A DNA stretch of 40,593 nucleotides, from the NCBI GenBank assembly GCA_021769555.1, contig JAETSR010000019.1, positions 1-40,593 of the forward strand. Reading direction: 5' to 3'. Every line of letters begins with the position of its first letter. Position 1 is the first letter of the stretch. This document shows positions 15,428 to 25,317 of this stretch, piece by piece. A program made the translations under genes and the position numbers. The notes beneath the pieces were generated by a model. It saw only the letters and a list, made by a program, of their open reading frames with translations, searched no databases and had not been told where the DNA came from. Source of the DNA: Clostridiaceae bacterium (GTDB lineage Bacteria; Bacillota; Clostridia; Oscillospirales; Acutalibacteraceae).

Positions 15428-16885
15428 ATGAACACACAAAGCCTCTGGGAGAAAGAGGCCCTGCAGACCCGGCTCACCGGCGGGCAGGTCACCCGGCAGG
15501 AGAAATGGCTGGGCTACCTACTGGGCCCGGCGGGGGCGCTGCTCCTCAACGCGGTGCTTGCCACCTATCTCAACGTGTACTACACCGACGTGCTGGGGCT
15601 CACTGGCGTTTGGGGCGGGGCCTTTCTGGGCCTGTTCCCCATCGTCAGCAAGGTCATCGACGCGGTGACGAACCTTATCATGGGCCAGATAATCGACCGC
15701 ACCCGCACAAGGGAGGGCAAGGCCCGGCCCTGGCTGCTGCTCTCCGCGCCGCTGGTGGCGGTGACCGGTATTCTGATGTTCACCGTGCCAAATGCCGGGG
15801 AGACGGTGCAGGTGGTTTGGGTGATGCTCTCCTACAACCTGTTCTACTCCTTCGCCTATACCATCTACAACATGAGCCACGGCCTGATGGTGCCCCTCTC
15901 CACTCGTGACACGGAGCAGCGGGGCTCCCTGTCGGTGTTCACCAATGTGGCGACTGTGATGATATCCGGCATTATCGTGGCGCTCATCTTCCCCATGCTG
16001 GTCCTGCCCGCTTTGGGGGTGGACAAGAGCAAGTGGATACTGGTGATGGGCATTATCTCCATGCTGGCCCTGCCTTTGACTTTGGTAGAATATTACTATA
16101 CAAAGGAGCGCATCACCGAGGAGAGCGCGGGCAGCGCCGCCCAAAGCCTGCCCCTGAGAGAGCAGCTGAAGGCCGTGCTCACGGACAAATACTGGGTGGT
16201 CATCGTGCTGTACTTCTTCGTGTACACCTTCGGCAGCAACATCAAAAATGTGTCCCTGGTGTACTACTGCAACTATGTCCTGGGCAGCTATAACGACGGT
16301 GTCACCCAGACCATGGTGTCCGTCATCGGCGGCATTCCTATGGGCATCGGCATTTTCGCCGTGTGGCCCCTGGCAAAGAAATTCGGCAAGCGGAACGTGA
16401 CTTTGGCGGGGTTCGTGCTGTATGTGCTGGGCGGCATCGTCTGCCTTGTAGACCCCAGGAATATGGTGGTCGTGCTGATAGGCCAGTTCATCAAGAATAT
16501 CGGCGGCCTGCCTTGCGCCTATGTGTTCGCCGCTCTGATGGCGGACGTGCTGGACCATATGGAGTGGAAGTGCGGCAGGCGCATAGACGGCTTCTCCGCC
16601 TCCATCCAGTCGGTGATTCTGACCGTGTGCATGGGCCTGTCCAACGGCGTGTTCAACCTGCTGCTTTCTAAGGCCGGGTACATCGCCCCGGAGCTGGTTG
16701 GCGGGGAGACCGTAGCCGCCGTGCAGAACGCCGCCACCCAGAGCGCCATTGCTGGGTGCTTCCTGGGTGTGGAAATCGTCACAGGCGTGATAGTCATTGT
16801 GCTGCTGGCATTTTTGAGCGTGGAGAAGGTCATACATAAAGAGCAGGCTGAAATCAAGGCAAGGCAGGAAAATACAGGGAGGTAA
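15428..16885 (+). CDS. GPH-family sugar:cation symporter (MFS)
   Basis: A 485-residue membrane transporter of the glycoside-pentoside-hexuronide class, with about 12 hydrophobic segments. The N-terminal [12 protein letters not shown]…[12 protein letters not shown] and the loop [20 protein letters not shown] are typical of the family (melibiose/xyloside/glucuronide symporters). It starts 18 bases after the GH3 stop with AGGGGG upstream, and the GH5 gene follows six bases after its stop. It probably imports the glycoside that the operon's three intracellular hydrolases take apart. Confidence 0.92.
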   Translation: MNTQSLWEKEALQTRLTGGQVTRQEKWLGYLLGPAGALLLNAVLATYLNVYYTDVLGLTGVWGGAFLGLFPIVSKVIDAVTNLIMGQIIDRTRTREGKARPWLLLSAPLVAVTGILMFTVPNAGETVQVVWVMLSYNLFYSFAYTIYNMSHGLMVPLSTRDTEQRGSLSVFTNVATVMISGIIVALIFPMLVLPALGVDKSKWILVMGIISMLALPLTLVEYYYTKERITEESAGSAAQSLPLREQLKAVLTDKYWVVIVLYFFVYTFGSNIKNVSLVYYCNYVLGSYNDGVTQTMVSVIGGIPMGIGIFAVWPLAKKFGKRNVTLAGFVLYVLGGIVCLVDPRNMVVVLIGQFIKNIGGLPCAYVFAALMADVLDHMEWKCGRRIDGFSASIQSVILTVCMGLSNGVFNLLLSKAGYIAPELVGGETVAAVQNAATQSAIAGCFLGVEIVTGVIVIVLLAFLSVEKVIHKEQAEIKARQENTGR

Positions 16886-16891
16886 ACCTAC

Positions 16892-18277
16892 ATGGAAAAG
16901 CTGAAATTAGTGGGCACGCGCTTCATCAACGAAAGTGGGCGGCAGGTGATTCTGCACGGGGTAAACGTGCTGGACAGGGGCCGGGAGCACGGGCACATCT
17001 ACCCGGAGCTGGAGAGCGCATTCCCATTCTTCCGGGAGTCGGGCTTTAATTTGATACGCTTCGGCATCTTCTGGGACGCGGCTGAGCCGGAGCCGGGGCG
17101 GGTCGACATGGACTACCTGGCCCGGGTGAAACGGCTGGCGGACCTGGCCGGGGAGCATGGAATATATGTGATGATAGACATGCACCAGGACCTGTTCGCC
17201 CAGAAGTACATTGACGGCGCCCCGGATTGGGCATGCCTTGACGAGGGGCTGCCCCACCCGGAGAACTGCCAGCTCTGGTATCAGGCGTATTTGGAGAGCG
17301 ACGCCATCATCCGGGCGGCGGACAACTTCTGGGCCAACAGACCCGCCGCCGACGGGGTGGGGCTTTGGGACCACTACGCCGCCATGTGGGAGCAGATAGC
17401 CGGGGCGCTGGATGGCTGTAGTAATATTATCGGCTTTGAGCCCATGAACGAGCCCTTTATGGGCAGTCTCGCCCGGGAGGCATTTGGTGCGGCGACCGGG
17501 GCCATGATGCAAAAATATCCCGGCTTTGACATGAGCCGCCCGGAGACTATCCCGCCCCAGCAGGCGGCAGAGTTTATGGGCCTGGTTGCGGAGCGGTTCC
17601 TGGACTTTGACCGCACTACCCTGATGGATTTCTATCGGCGTATGCAGATGGCAATCCGCAAGCACAGTCAAAAGCCCGTCATCACCGGAGGCAATATCTA
17701 TTGCAGCACCGACATTCCCACCGGCATAGAGCGCCTGGATGACGGCCTGCAAATTTACGCTCCCCACGGCTACGACTCGGTGGTGGACTCCGACCGGTAC
17801 GAGAGCTTCAGCAAGGAGAACGTGGAGCGGCTCTACACTGGGAAACGGCAGAGCCAGGAGCGGCTGGGCCTGCCCACCATCGCCGCCGAGTGGGGCGCGT
17901 TCCCATCCCGGGACTTCACCAACGACCTCATTCGCCACATGAACGGCATCATCGAAAAATATCTCTGGGGCAGCGCCTACTGCGAGTACCACCCGGGCAT
18001 GGAGCGGGACGAGAACTTTTCCGCTCTCCGCCGGGCCTACCCCATGGAGACTGCCGGGGAGCTTCTTTGCTACCACTACGATTGGCAGTCCCCGGCGCTG
18101 ACCGTCACATATGAGGCTGAGGAAAATGGCGAGAGCGTCCTGTATCTGCCATTTAGGCCGAAGATGGTGGAGGGCAGCAGCCCCATAAGCTACCAGATAG
18201 AGCCGCTGGGCGGGGAGAGCTGCCTGTGCCGTGTGAGCGCTAAGCTGGCGGGAAGAGTCACTTTGGAGGTGCGGTGA
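16892..18277 (+). CDS. glycoside hydrolase family 5, endoglycosylceramidase-like
   Basis: A 461-residue (beta/alpha)8 enzyme without a signal peptide. FEPMNEPF supplies the acid/base Glu187 and AAEWGAF the nucleophile Glu333. ILHGVNVLDRG, YVMIDMHQD and GAPDWA match the GH5 branch containing endoglycosylceramidases and related glucosidases acting on lipid- or sterol-like glycosides. The C-terminal ~75 residues form a beta-rich domain. GGAGG precedes the start and the GH78 gene begins four bases after the stop. In this operon, release of sugar from a hydrophobic plant aglycone such as a saponin or sterol glucoside is plausible; this is inference. Confidence 0.88.
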   Translation: MEKLKLVGTRFINESGRQVILHGVNVLDRGREHGHIYPELESAFPFFRESGFNLIRFGIFWDAAEPEPGRVDMDYLARVKRLADLAGEHGIYVMIDMHQDLFAQKYIDGAPDWACLDEGLPHPENCQLWYQAYLESDAIIRAADNFWANRPAADGVGLWDHYAAMWEQIAGALDGCSNIIGFEPMNEPFMGSLAREAFGAATGAMMQKYPGFDMSRPETIPPQQAAEFMGLVAERFLDFDRTTLMDFYRRMQMAIRKHSQKPVITGGNIYCSTDIPTGIERLDDGLQIYAPHGYDSVVDSDRYESFSKENVERLYTGKRQSQERLGLPTIAAEWGAFPSRDFTNDLIRHMNGIIEKYLWGSAYCEYHPGMERDENFSALRRAYPMETAGELLCYHYDWQSPALTVTYEAEENGESVLYLPFRPKMVEGSSPISYQIEPLGGESCLCRVSAKLAGRVTLEVR

Positions 18278-18281
18278 GAAT

Positions 18282-20831
18282 ATGAGAGCGGTCAGACTGA
18301 AAACGGAGTACCTCTTTGACCCAATCGGAATCGACATCGACCGCCCCCGGCTCTTTTGGAACTGTGAGGGCGGCGTGAGGCAGACAGCGTACCAAATCAT
18401 CGCCAAAGATGACAGCGGCGGCACCCTTTGGGACAGCGGCAAAGTTGAAAGCGGCTCCATGCGGGCCAAGTGGGGCGGCAAGCCTGTTCCCGCCCGGACC
18501 GCCGTCACCTGGAGGGTGCGGCTCTGGGACGAGAACGGCGAGGCTGGGGAGTGGACTGAAGCCCGCTTTGAGACCGGCCTGCCCAAAGGCGAGCCTTGGC
18601 ACGCCCAGTGGATAGCGGGGGACTATAAGGTGGACAGGAAGCGCCGCTATCCGGTGGACTGCTTCCGCAGGCGTTTTACCGTGCAGAATGTGAAGAAGGC
18701 CCGGCTTTACATCACCGCCTGCGGGCTGTACGAGGCGAAGCTCAACGGCCAGCGGGTGGGAGGTTTTGTCCTTGCCCCCGGCCATACCGACTACCGCAAG
18801 CGGGTGCAGTACCAGACATATGATGTGACAGCTCTGCTCCGGGAGGGGGAAAATGAACTGACAGTCCAGCTTGCGGACGGCTGGTATCGGGGCTCCTGCG
18901 GGGCATGGGGGCTGCGCAACCAGTATGGCACGGAAACCAAGCTCATGGCTCAGCTGGAAATGCAGGACGGCGACGGGAAATGGTCAATTATTTGTACCGA
19001 CAGTACCTGGGATTGGAGCAATGACGGGCCCATACGCTTTGCCGACAATAAGGACGGCGAGGTGGTGGACGCAAATAAGAGCCCCAGCTATTCCGGCCAC
19101 GCCCGGCGCACCTCACATCCGGTAATTCCCAGCGCCTCCAACAATGTGCCGGTGACGGAGCACGAGACCTTCAAGCCCACGCTCATCACCACGCCCAGCG
19201 ACAGAGCGGTGCTGGACTTCGGACAGAATATCGCCGGGTATCTGAGCTTTTCTTTGGAGGCAAAGGCGGGACAGAAGCTAAAGCTCCGCTTTGGGGAGCT
19301 GCTGGACGGGGACGGCGAGTTCACACAGAAGAATATTCAATGCTCCAACAAGAAAAAGACTACCCCACTCCAGCAGGTGCTCTACGCCTGCAAGGAGGGA
19401 CGGAACGAGTACAAGACCACTTTTGCCATCTTCGGCTTTCAGTATGTGCTGGTAGAGACGGACTGCGCCTTTGCCCCGGAGGATTTCACCGCCATCGCGG
19501 TCTACTCAGATATGGAGCGCACCGGGTGGTTTGAAAGCTCCAACCCGCTTTTGAATAAGCTTTTTGACTGCACCCTCTGGAGCGCCAAGAATAACCACGC
19601 CGACCTGCCCACCGACTGCCCCACCCGTGAGCGCCACGGCTGGACCGGGGACGCCCAGCTGTTCTGCGGCACGGCAAGCTATCTGTTCGACTACGCCGCC
19701 ATGGCCCGGAAGTACCAGCGAGACCTCACCGACGCCCAGCACAAGAACGGCTGCTTTACTCAGATTGTGCCAGTGGGCGGGGTGGACAGCTACATGAACT
19801 CTATGGACGGCTCGGCGGGCTGGTCGGACGCGGGGGTGTTCATTCCCTATGAGATTTTCCGGCGGTACGGGGATAGGGCGATTTTGGAAGATAATTACGA
19901 GGCCATGCGCCGGTACGCCAGGTACAAGATGGGCACCCTTGGCAGGCATTATATGACCGGCGTACCTACGGGCATTGAGCGGAAATACCGCAAATACATC
20001 TCCAACTACGGCCAATCCTACGGCGAGTGGGCCGAGCCCGTGGATGTGAAGGCGTTCCAAATTGCGGACTTCATCTCCCCCCACCCGGAGGAGACCACCG
20101 CCTATATCGTCCTGCTGATGGAGCGCATGGCAGAGATAGCCCGCACGCTGGACAAGACCGCTGACGCGGCAGAGTACGCAAAGACTGCCGCGCAGGTCCG
20201 GGAGGGCTATCAGGCGCTTATGCGGTCGCCGAAGTTCTCTCTTGACACCGACCGGCAGGCAAAGCTGGTGCGGCCGCTGTACATGAAGCTGCTGGACGAA
20301 GCACAAACTGACTACGCTAAAGAGCGGCTTATCAGGGCCTTGGACAATTATCAATGGCGGCTGGGCACAGGCTTTTTGTCCACCCCGCTGATACTCTATG
20401 TGCTGGCAGATATGGACATCGAGCACGCCTACCGCCTGCTGGAAAATGAGGAGATACCCGGCTGGCTTTCCATGCCGAAAAACGGCGCCAGCACCATCTG
20501 GGAGAACTGGGAGGGCGACAAGACCGACAGCCCGGCTTCACTGAACCACTACTCCAAGGGCGCGGTGCTACAATGGGTGTTTGATACCATGTGCGGCATA
20601 AATGTAACGAGTGAAAATCGGTTCGCTATCGCCCCCAAGCCCGGCGGGCATTTCACCCATGCGGGGGCGAGATATGTCAGCGTGTACGGCCCGGTTGAGA
20701 GCCGCTGGGAGCGCACGGAAACCGGCGTGGAATTTGTCATAAGCGTACCCGCCAACTGCACCGCCGCCGTTAGGCTGCCCGACGGCAGCACGGTGGAGCA
20801 AGGGCCGGGGGAGAAAACCTATCGGGTATAA
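18282..20831 (+). CDS. alpha-L-rhamnosidase, GH78
   Basis: An 849-residue GH78 enzyme. The layout follows the family: N-terminal beta domain (about 1-105, including DRPRLFWNCEG), a Bac_rhamnosid_N domain (about 135-280; YITACGLYEAKLNG), the concanavalin-like domain (PSDRAVLDFGQNIAGY near 305-320), then the six-hairpin catalytic domain from about 420 with TDCPTRERHGWTGDAQ (probable general acid Glu450), and a C-terminal beta domain (GPVESRWER). There is no signal peptide, so it acts on imported rhamnosides. TGGAGGTG lies inside the end of the GH5 gene. It is the last intact gene of the operon. Confidence 0.93.
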   Translation: MRAVRLKTEYLFDPIGIDIDRPRLFWNCEGGVRQTAYQIIAKDDSGGTLWDSGKVESGSMRAKWGGKPVPARTAVTWRVRLWDENGEAGEWTEARFETGLPKGEPWHAQWIAGDYKVDRKRRYPVDCFRRRFTVQNVKKARLYITACGLYEAKLNGQRVGGFVLAPGHTDYRKRVQYQTYDVTALLREGENELTVQLADGWYRGSCGAWGLRNQYGTETKLMAQLEMQDGDGKWSIICTDSTWDWSNDGPIRFADNKDGEVVDANKSPSYSGHARRTSHPVIPSASNNVPVTEHETFKPTLITTPSDRAVLDFGQNIAGYLSFSLEAKAGQKLKLRFGELLDGDGEFTQKNIQCSNKKKTTPLQQVLYACKEGRNEYKTTFAIFGFQYVLVETDCAFAPEDFTAIAVYSDMERTGWFESSNPLLNKLFDCTLWSAKNNHADLPTDCPTRERHGWTGDAQLFCGTASYLFDYAAMARKYQRDLTDAQHKNGCFTQIVPVGGVDSYMNSMDGSAGWSDAGVFIPYEIFRRYGDRAILEDNYEAMRRYARYKMGTLGRHYMTGVPTGIERKYRKYISNYGQSYGEWAEPVDVKAFQIADFISPHPEETTAYIVLLMERMAEIARTLDKTADAAEYAKTAAQVREGYQALMRSPKFSLDTDRQAKLVRPLYMKLLDEAQTDYAKERLIRALDNYQWRLGTGFLSTPLILYVLADMDIEHAYRLLENEEIPGWLSMPKNGASTIWENWEGDKTDSPASLNHYSKGAVLQWVFDTMCGINVTSENRFAIAPKPGGHFTHAGARYVSVYGPVESRWERTETGVEFVISVPANCTAAVRLPDGSTVEQGPGEKTYRV

Positions 20832-20845
20832 AATGGGAGCAAGTC

Positions 20846-20941
20846 ATGGAGAAAATAGTTTGCAAGAGCAGGAACTTCTATACAGAGTCCGACAGGCAGG
20901 TGCTTTTTAACAGCATCAATGTAGTGTGCAAAAAGCCGTAG
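20846..20941 (+). pseudogene. remnant of a second GH5 gene
   Basis: An ATG 14 bases after the GH78 stop, with GGGAGC upstream, encodes 31 residues (MEKIVCKSRNFYTESDRQVL…NVVCKKP). They align with the start of the operon's GH5 protein (MEKLKLVGTRFINESGRQV…NV): MEK, F, ES, RQV and NV coincide. The frame ends in TAG and no GH5 sequence follows. The operon therefore once had a fifth gene, truncated where the mini mobile segment now lies. Confidence 0.65.
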
Positions 20942-21116
20942 ATGGGCTGGATGGCAAGGCGGGGTACTGCATTGCGTGGAGTGAAAGCGTAGCCGTTCTT
21001 TCATGATTCTCCTCATTCAGGCGGCAGTCAAACACAACAACGAGCGCAAAATATCGAGATGGGCGTTTGTGGCGATTTATGAAGGGCAACAGCTACCCAT
21101 CCGGAAAGATTGCAAA

Positions 21117-21190
21117 TTATGCAGGATTATGAAAGAATATCCAGCCAGAAAGAGCTCAAGAAAACCGGTCGAAAAACAAGCAGGTAAAAC
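21117..21190 (+). repeat. mobile-segment left end, short copy L2
   Basis: About 75 bases match the first part of L1 (5636) and especially L3 (34172): TTATGCA, then CCAGCCAGAAA, AGCTCAAGAAAA and AAACAAGCAGG. Similarity stops before the hairpin. With the boundary repeats at 21232 and 21540 it defines a ~0.45-kb mini-segment. Confidence 0.75.
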
Positions 21191-21231
21191 AATTTCAACA
21201 TCACCCGGTAGTGCCGACTGGATTTCGGGCA

Positions 21232-21260
21232 ATCAAAATCTGCGCCGCATAAACAAAGAA
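21232..21260 (+). repeat. 28-bp boundary repeat, copy 4
   Basis: Same repeat with one inserted base (TGCGCCGCATAAACAAAG). It forms the C-terminal edge of the DUF6076 fragment. Confidence 0.8.
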
Positions 21261-21539
21261 GATGATTTCCTCTCTCATCTTCAACCTATCATAAGCCCTC
21301 CGGTATTCCCTCTGAGCGGGAGTGCCGGAGATTTTTTCTCTTTCTGCTTTACGATGAGCGCCGACCTTGCGACAGGTGCGTGAAGTCTCGCCAGGCGCGA
21401 TATTGTTGCAGTAGCAGGTGTTATACCCGGTGGTCAGGAGAAAATATCTGCCGCAATTCTGGCAGCGGCGGGGGCAGTTGCCGTGCATCAGGCCACGGTA
21501 CAAGTCGGCATACAAGAAGTTTACGAGGCTAAAGAAATG
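21261..21539 (-). pseudogene. DUF6076-like zinc-ribbon fragment between two boundary repeats
   Basis: The open frame on the minus strand (21626-21201) runs through both flanking repeats, but only the part between them looks like protein. It resembles the C-terminal region of DUF6076 proteins: CQNCGRYFLLTTGYNTCYC, then SRTCRKVGAHRKAERE, REYRRAYDRLK. Cysteines are spaced as in a treble-clef or ribbon zinc site. Roughly 90 residues remain of a family that is normally several hundred long. The upstream part is replaced by repeat-derived residues, so it is a captured fragment rather than a working gene. Confidence 0.6.
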
Positions 21540-21567
21540 TTCAAAATTTGCGCCGCTTAACAAAGAA
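21540..21567 (+). repeat. 28-bp boundary repeat, copy 5 (right end of mini-segment)
   Basis: One substitution relative to copy 1 (GCTTAACAAAG). It lies 93 bases before the stop of the convergent rhamnosidase-like gene. Confidence 0.85.
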
Positions 21568-21659
21568 TAACGAGCAAAATTCGACCACCCTCGTGGTGCA
21601 ATTATTTTCCTAACGCAAGTTTTCACTTAGCCGACAAACCACATGGTTTCTAAGGGCTC

Positions 21660-23663
21660 TTAGGCATCCAGACCGCCTGGCATTGCAGCAAGGCTGTCCC
21701 GCACTACCACCCTCTCCGCGCCCGCCGTCAGCGCATACTCCCTGCCATCCACAAAAAGGACCCCTCCGGGGATATCCGACAAAACACGGACGTGCTCATT
21801 GTCTATTTCAACAGAAACACACCCGCCAGGCACTGGTACTTTTCCAGAAACGGCCTTCATCCCGCCAAGGTCAGGACGGACCTCAAAGGTCTCGTAGGCT
21901 ATGCCGGTATTGCGCACCCCCAGGCGGTATGCGCCCAAAAGATACACAGGACTGGCGCTCCAGGCGTGGCAGAGGGATTTTTCAAATGGACGGCCGTACA
22001 TGGCAAAACGCTCTGGTCCGGTCCTTTCAGTGTCAAATTCTTCATAGAAGGTTGTAGCTCCCAGGCTGAGCATTGCGCCATAATAGTCCCTTATTGACGC
22101 GTCCAGCATGGCGGTATTACCCTCCATGCAGTGAACTTGGTTTTCGTAGAACTTGAAATACGGTGTAGTTATCTGCGGAACAGCGTCGTTCAGAATTACT
22201 TTTTTGTAAATAGCAGACTTCAGCTCTCTGCCGCATGGCAGGAACAGGTACGCAAGAATATTGCTGTGCCGGGTTATATTCTTTTTCCCGGACTCCCAGC
22301 TGTCTATGAAGGCACCCAGGTCCCGGTCGTAGTATTTCTCAACTATTTTCACCTGTAGGCCGCGCGCCTTATTGAGCAGCTCAGGAACAGGCTCTCCCAG
22401 AGTTTCTTTCAGATATGCGTAACATTCCAGCGCCCTTGCCCAGAGAATCTGCTCACCGCAAAGAGCCCCTGTCTTGTCCATATCCGCCCAGTCAATGAAC
22501 ACCCAGTCGCCGTCATGTCCCCGCATGAATCCGTCGCTGTCCTCCCTTGAAAGACAGTAACCCATGATTTCCTCCATCTGAGGTGCTGTCCGCGAGAGAA
22601 AATCCTTATCGCCAAAGGTGATGTAGTGCTCGTAAAGTGATATGAACCATAAAAACGTGTAGTCCATGATTGTGTTTATGTGCTGGGCAAAAGGCCTCTT
22701 CCCTGCAAGAGCAAGCAGTGTGCGCTGTTCTATAGCCCGGTCGAAGAACAGATAGCGGTTTACAAAGAGACATTGATACGCGTCGCCCGACCAGACCCAG
22801 TGGTCCCGCTTGATACCGTCCAGGAAAAATTCCCGGCAGTTCAAATGGAAGGTGTAGGCGGCGGTTTCCCACACCTGGTTTATGAGGGCGTCATCGCATT
22901 GAAATTCTCCCCTGCGCGCCAGGGGAAGGTACTCATATTGGGCGGTAATTTCCGCCTCGGGGCTGCTGACCCATATGTACCTGAAAGCGCATGGGGGCAG
23001 GGCCAGCTTACCCTGCTCAGGCATACGGGTGAAGTGTATAACGCTCCACTCCAAATCCAGAGCCTCCTCACGCGACTCGCCGCAGCACACGGCCGCCTCC
23101 GAGTCCGAAAGCCCGCTTACAGTGACCGGCCCGTAAGTCTCTCTGCCAAAGTCGAATAATACGCCGTCATTTGCGTGTTCTCTTTTGACATATTCCAGAG
23201 CCTCATAGTCAAATGGAAACACCTCCGGGCTGTGCTCCGGGTCGGCAAATGCGGCGTCCGTTCCGACCGGCTTCCAGTTGGAGGTAAGGTCGTCGCAAAG
23301 CCACCCGCCGTCCGTCTCCACCGCGCCCTCGATATAGAGACATGGAAAACTTTGACGGTTAGACACCCGGACAGTTATTGTGAGTTTACCCGGCTCCAGC
23401 CGGATAACATTCCGCCCCCAAAACGCCTGATTTTCCCATGGCTTGTCCGGGTCGCGGCTTATAGTCACAGTGAAATCGCCCCGGGCAAAAATGCGTGCCT
23501 CTCCCCCGGATGTAATCAGCTCCTTTCGGAAGGACACGACCGGCTCGCAGGCGTACTGCTTCCAAACCACCGGCTCGATATACCCGTAATTCTGCCGGGA
23601 GCTGTGGAGCAGCAGGCTGTGATAGTTCTCAAATTCACCGAACATCCAAATCCATTGACTCAT
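21660..23663 (-). CDS. GH78-like six-hairpin glycosidase (putative alpha-L-rhamnosidase)
   Basis: A 667-residue enzyme without a signal peptide, shorter than the 849-residue GH78 upstream. The first ~250 residues are beta-rich sugar-binding domains (FDFGRETYGPVTVSG near 190). The catalytic alpha-barrel follows, with CREFFLDGIKRDHWVWSGDAYQ near 295, the family's active-site region in the KRDxxVW variant. An ALCHAW-like segment (KSLCHAWSASPVYLLG) near 590 is also typical of GH78. GGAGG precedes the start, and the YesN regulator gene lies 25 bases upstream in the same direction, so the three minus-strand genes probably form one operon. The exact sugar is not certain. Confidence 0.85.
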   Translation of the reverse strand: MSQWIWMFGEFENYHSLLLHSSRQNYGYIEPVVWKQYACEPVVSFRKELITSGGEARIFARGDFTVTISRDPDKPWENQAFWGRNVIRLEPGKLTITVRVSNRQSFPCLYIEGAVETDGGWLCDDLTSNWKPVGTDAAFADPEHSPEVFPFDYEALEYVKREHANDGVLFDFGRETYGPVTVSGLSDSEAAVCCGESREEALDLEWSVIHFTRMPEQGKLALPPCAFRYIWVSSPEAEITAQYEYLPLARRGEFQCDDALINQVWETAAYTFHLNCREFFLDGIKRDHWVWSGDAYQCLFVNRYLFFDRAIEQRTLLALAGKRPFAQHINTIMDYTFLWFISLYEHYITFGDKDFLSRTAPQMEEIMGYCLSREDSDGFMRGHDGDWVFIDWADMDKTGALCGEQILWARALECYAYLKETLGEPVPELLNKARGLQVKIVEKYYDRDLGAFIDSWESGKKNITRHSNILAYLFLPCGRELKSAIYKKVILNDAVPQITTPYFKFYENQVHCMEGNTAMLDASIRDYYGAMLSLGATTFYEEFDTERTGPERFAMYGRPFEKSLCHAWSASPVYLLGAYRLGVRNTGIAYETFEVRPDLGGMKAVSGKVPVPGGCVSVEIDNEHVRVLSDIPGGVLFVDGREYALTAGAERVVVRDSLAAMPGGLDA

Positions 23664-23688
23664 AAAAAATACCTCCTGAAATAATATG

Positions 23689-25302
23689 CTAGCAGCCGCT
23701 TTCCGCGCCGTTTCCCTGATACTGCTTAGGGCTCACTCCAACCAGCCTCTTGAACACCCTGCTGAAATGCGGATAATTCTCATACCCCACCGCACGGGCG
23801 GCGTCCCCGGCGGAAACCCCCTGTGACAGCATGGCCCTTGCAGCCTCAATTTTCACCTGAGTTATATAGTCCTGCAGGGGCATGCCGGTCTGCTCCTTGA
23901 AAATGCGGGACAGGTAGCTGGCGTTATAGCTGAGCCGGGCGGCAAGGCCGCTGACAGAGACGGGCTCGGCTATCTGCTCGCTGACGGTTTGACGTATGCC
24001 CGACACCAGCCGCTTCTCCTGAGAGCTCTGCCATTGGCCCAGATATTCCATGTATCTCTCCACCAGGCTAATGCACTTGACCCTAAGCTCCTCGGCAACA
24101 GTAGTGCCAATCTTTTCCATAAACCCGAAAAACTCGCCGCCCCAGGCCGTTATCTCTATCTGTCTCTGTATCGAGTCGGATATCACAACACCTATTATCA
24201 GGTGGTAGACCTGCAGGTACTTCTCATATCCGTTCTGCGGATTTTCCCCCAGCTCCTGAAAGACCTTCTCCACCCATCCCAGCGCGGCCTCCTTCTGCCC
24301 GGCGGCCACAAGGGTAGCAAAAGCGGGATGACTGTGCAGGGATTTCAGTTCGGAGGCTGGGGCGGACTCCGTCTCGGCGCTGCATATCACGTTGTGGGAG
24401 CCGCCAAGATAGCGGAGAATGTTACGGCTTACCTCCCGGTAAGTGGCGCCCAGTTCCTTTGCCGGGTGCGGGCAGCTCCAAAAGATACGGATAGGGCTGC
24501 TGGTAAGGTCCTCCAGAGCGGAGAGAAATATCTCCAGGCGCTCCACCGCCCGGCGGAAAAAGCCTTGTATCTCCGAACCGTCCTGCCGCAGAAAGAGAAA
24601 CGCGTGCACCTCCTGATTGCTGAGATAGTCTATCACCCGGCCGCCCTCCGAGAGGATATTCCTGCACAGGTCCAGGGCCATCAGGTGCAGCTCCTCCTCC
24701 CGGGGGAGAACATCCTCCGGCTGCTCTATGCGCAGCATGACCCAAAAGCCCGTGTCACCCAGCCGGATATCCAAATCATATTTTTCGAGCAGCTCCATAT
24801 TGTCCCAGGGCTCGACCCTGTCCTTTTCAAGCCACCTTGCCAGAAAATGCCGCCGCAGAATAGGGGCGGCTTCCTTTATGTCTATTTTCGCCGCCTGAAG
24901 GGTGGACTCCTTCTGAAGCTCCTTCCTAAGCTCAAGCAGCGCCTCGTCAACAGTCTGCTTGAGCTCCTCATACTGGATGGGTTTTAGAAGATATCGGAAC
25001 GCCTTGATATCCACCGAGCGCTGGGCGTAGGAGAAATCCGAATAGCCTGAGAGGATTATGACCTTTGTATATGGGTACTGTCTCAGCACCGCGCTGCCCA
25101 GGATGAGCCCGTCGTCTCCGGGCATCTGTATGTCGGTGATAACCACATCCACCCGGTGGTTTTCCAGTATCGCAAGGGCCGCGTCGGTGCTCCCGGCGGT
25201 ATATACCTCGGAGATATTCAGCTCCTTCCAGTTGATATTATAACTGAGCCCATTAAGAATGTGCGGTTCGTCGTCCACCAGAAGCAGATGAAATGAATCC
25301 AT
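23689..25302 (-). CDS. YesN-type response regulator (receiver plus AraC HTH)
   Basis: A 537-residue regulator. The N-terminal receiver domain has acidic pair Asp10/Asp11, phospho-acceptor Asp57 in VITDIQMPG and Lys107 in YLLKP. A ~300-residue helical middle region is typical of YesN-like proteins. The C-terminal ~100 residues form an AraC-type double helix-turn-helix (LAARLSYNASYLSRIFKEQ; ARAVGYENYPHFSRVFK; GVSPKQYQ). The sensor gene ends upstream with 15 bases between stop and start. It probably activates the divergent LplA/B/C-type transporter operon and the rhamnosidase-like gene when the sensor detects sugar. Confidence 0.93.
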   Translation of the reverse strand: MDSFHLLLVDDEPHILNGLSYNINWKELNISEVYTAGSTDAALAILENHRVDVVITDIQMPGDDGLILGSAVLRQYPYTKVIILSGYSDFSYAQRSVDIKAFRYLLKPIQYEELKQTVDEALLELRKELQKESTLQAAKIDIKEAAPILRRHFLARWLEKDRVEPWDNMELLEKYDLDIRLGDTGFWVMLRIEQPEDVLPREEELHLMALDLCRNILSEGGRVIDYLSNQEVHAFLFLRQDGSEIQGFFRRAVERLEIFLSALEDLTSSPIRIFWSCPHPAKELGATYREVSRNILRYLGGSHNVICSAETESAPASELKSLHSHPAFATLVAAGQKEAALGWVEKVFQELGENPQNGYEKYLQVYHLIIGVVISDSIQRQIEITAWGGEFFGFMEKIGTTVAEELRVKCISLVERYMEYLGQWQSSQEKRLVSGIRQTVSEQIAEPVSVSGLAARLSYNASYLSRIFKEQTGMPLQDYITQVKIEAARAMLSQGVSAGDAARAVGYENYPHFSRVFKRLVGVSPKQYQGNGAESGC

Positions 25303-25317
25303 TCGCCCTCGCCCCTT

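Noticed and set aside
15518-16837. 439-codon open frame antisense to the GPH transporter
   Set aside because: His/Gln-rich low-complexity composition produced by reading a hydrophobic membrane protein gene backwards; no domain and no binding site.
16907-18586. 559-codon open frame antisense to the GH5 gene
   Set aside because: High third-position GC makes long open antisense frames common here. The plus strand has clear GH5 catalytic motifs and ribosome binding sites; the antisense frame shows neither.
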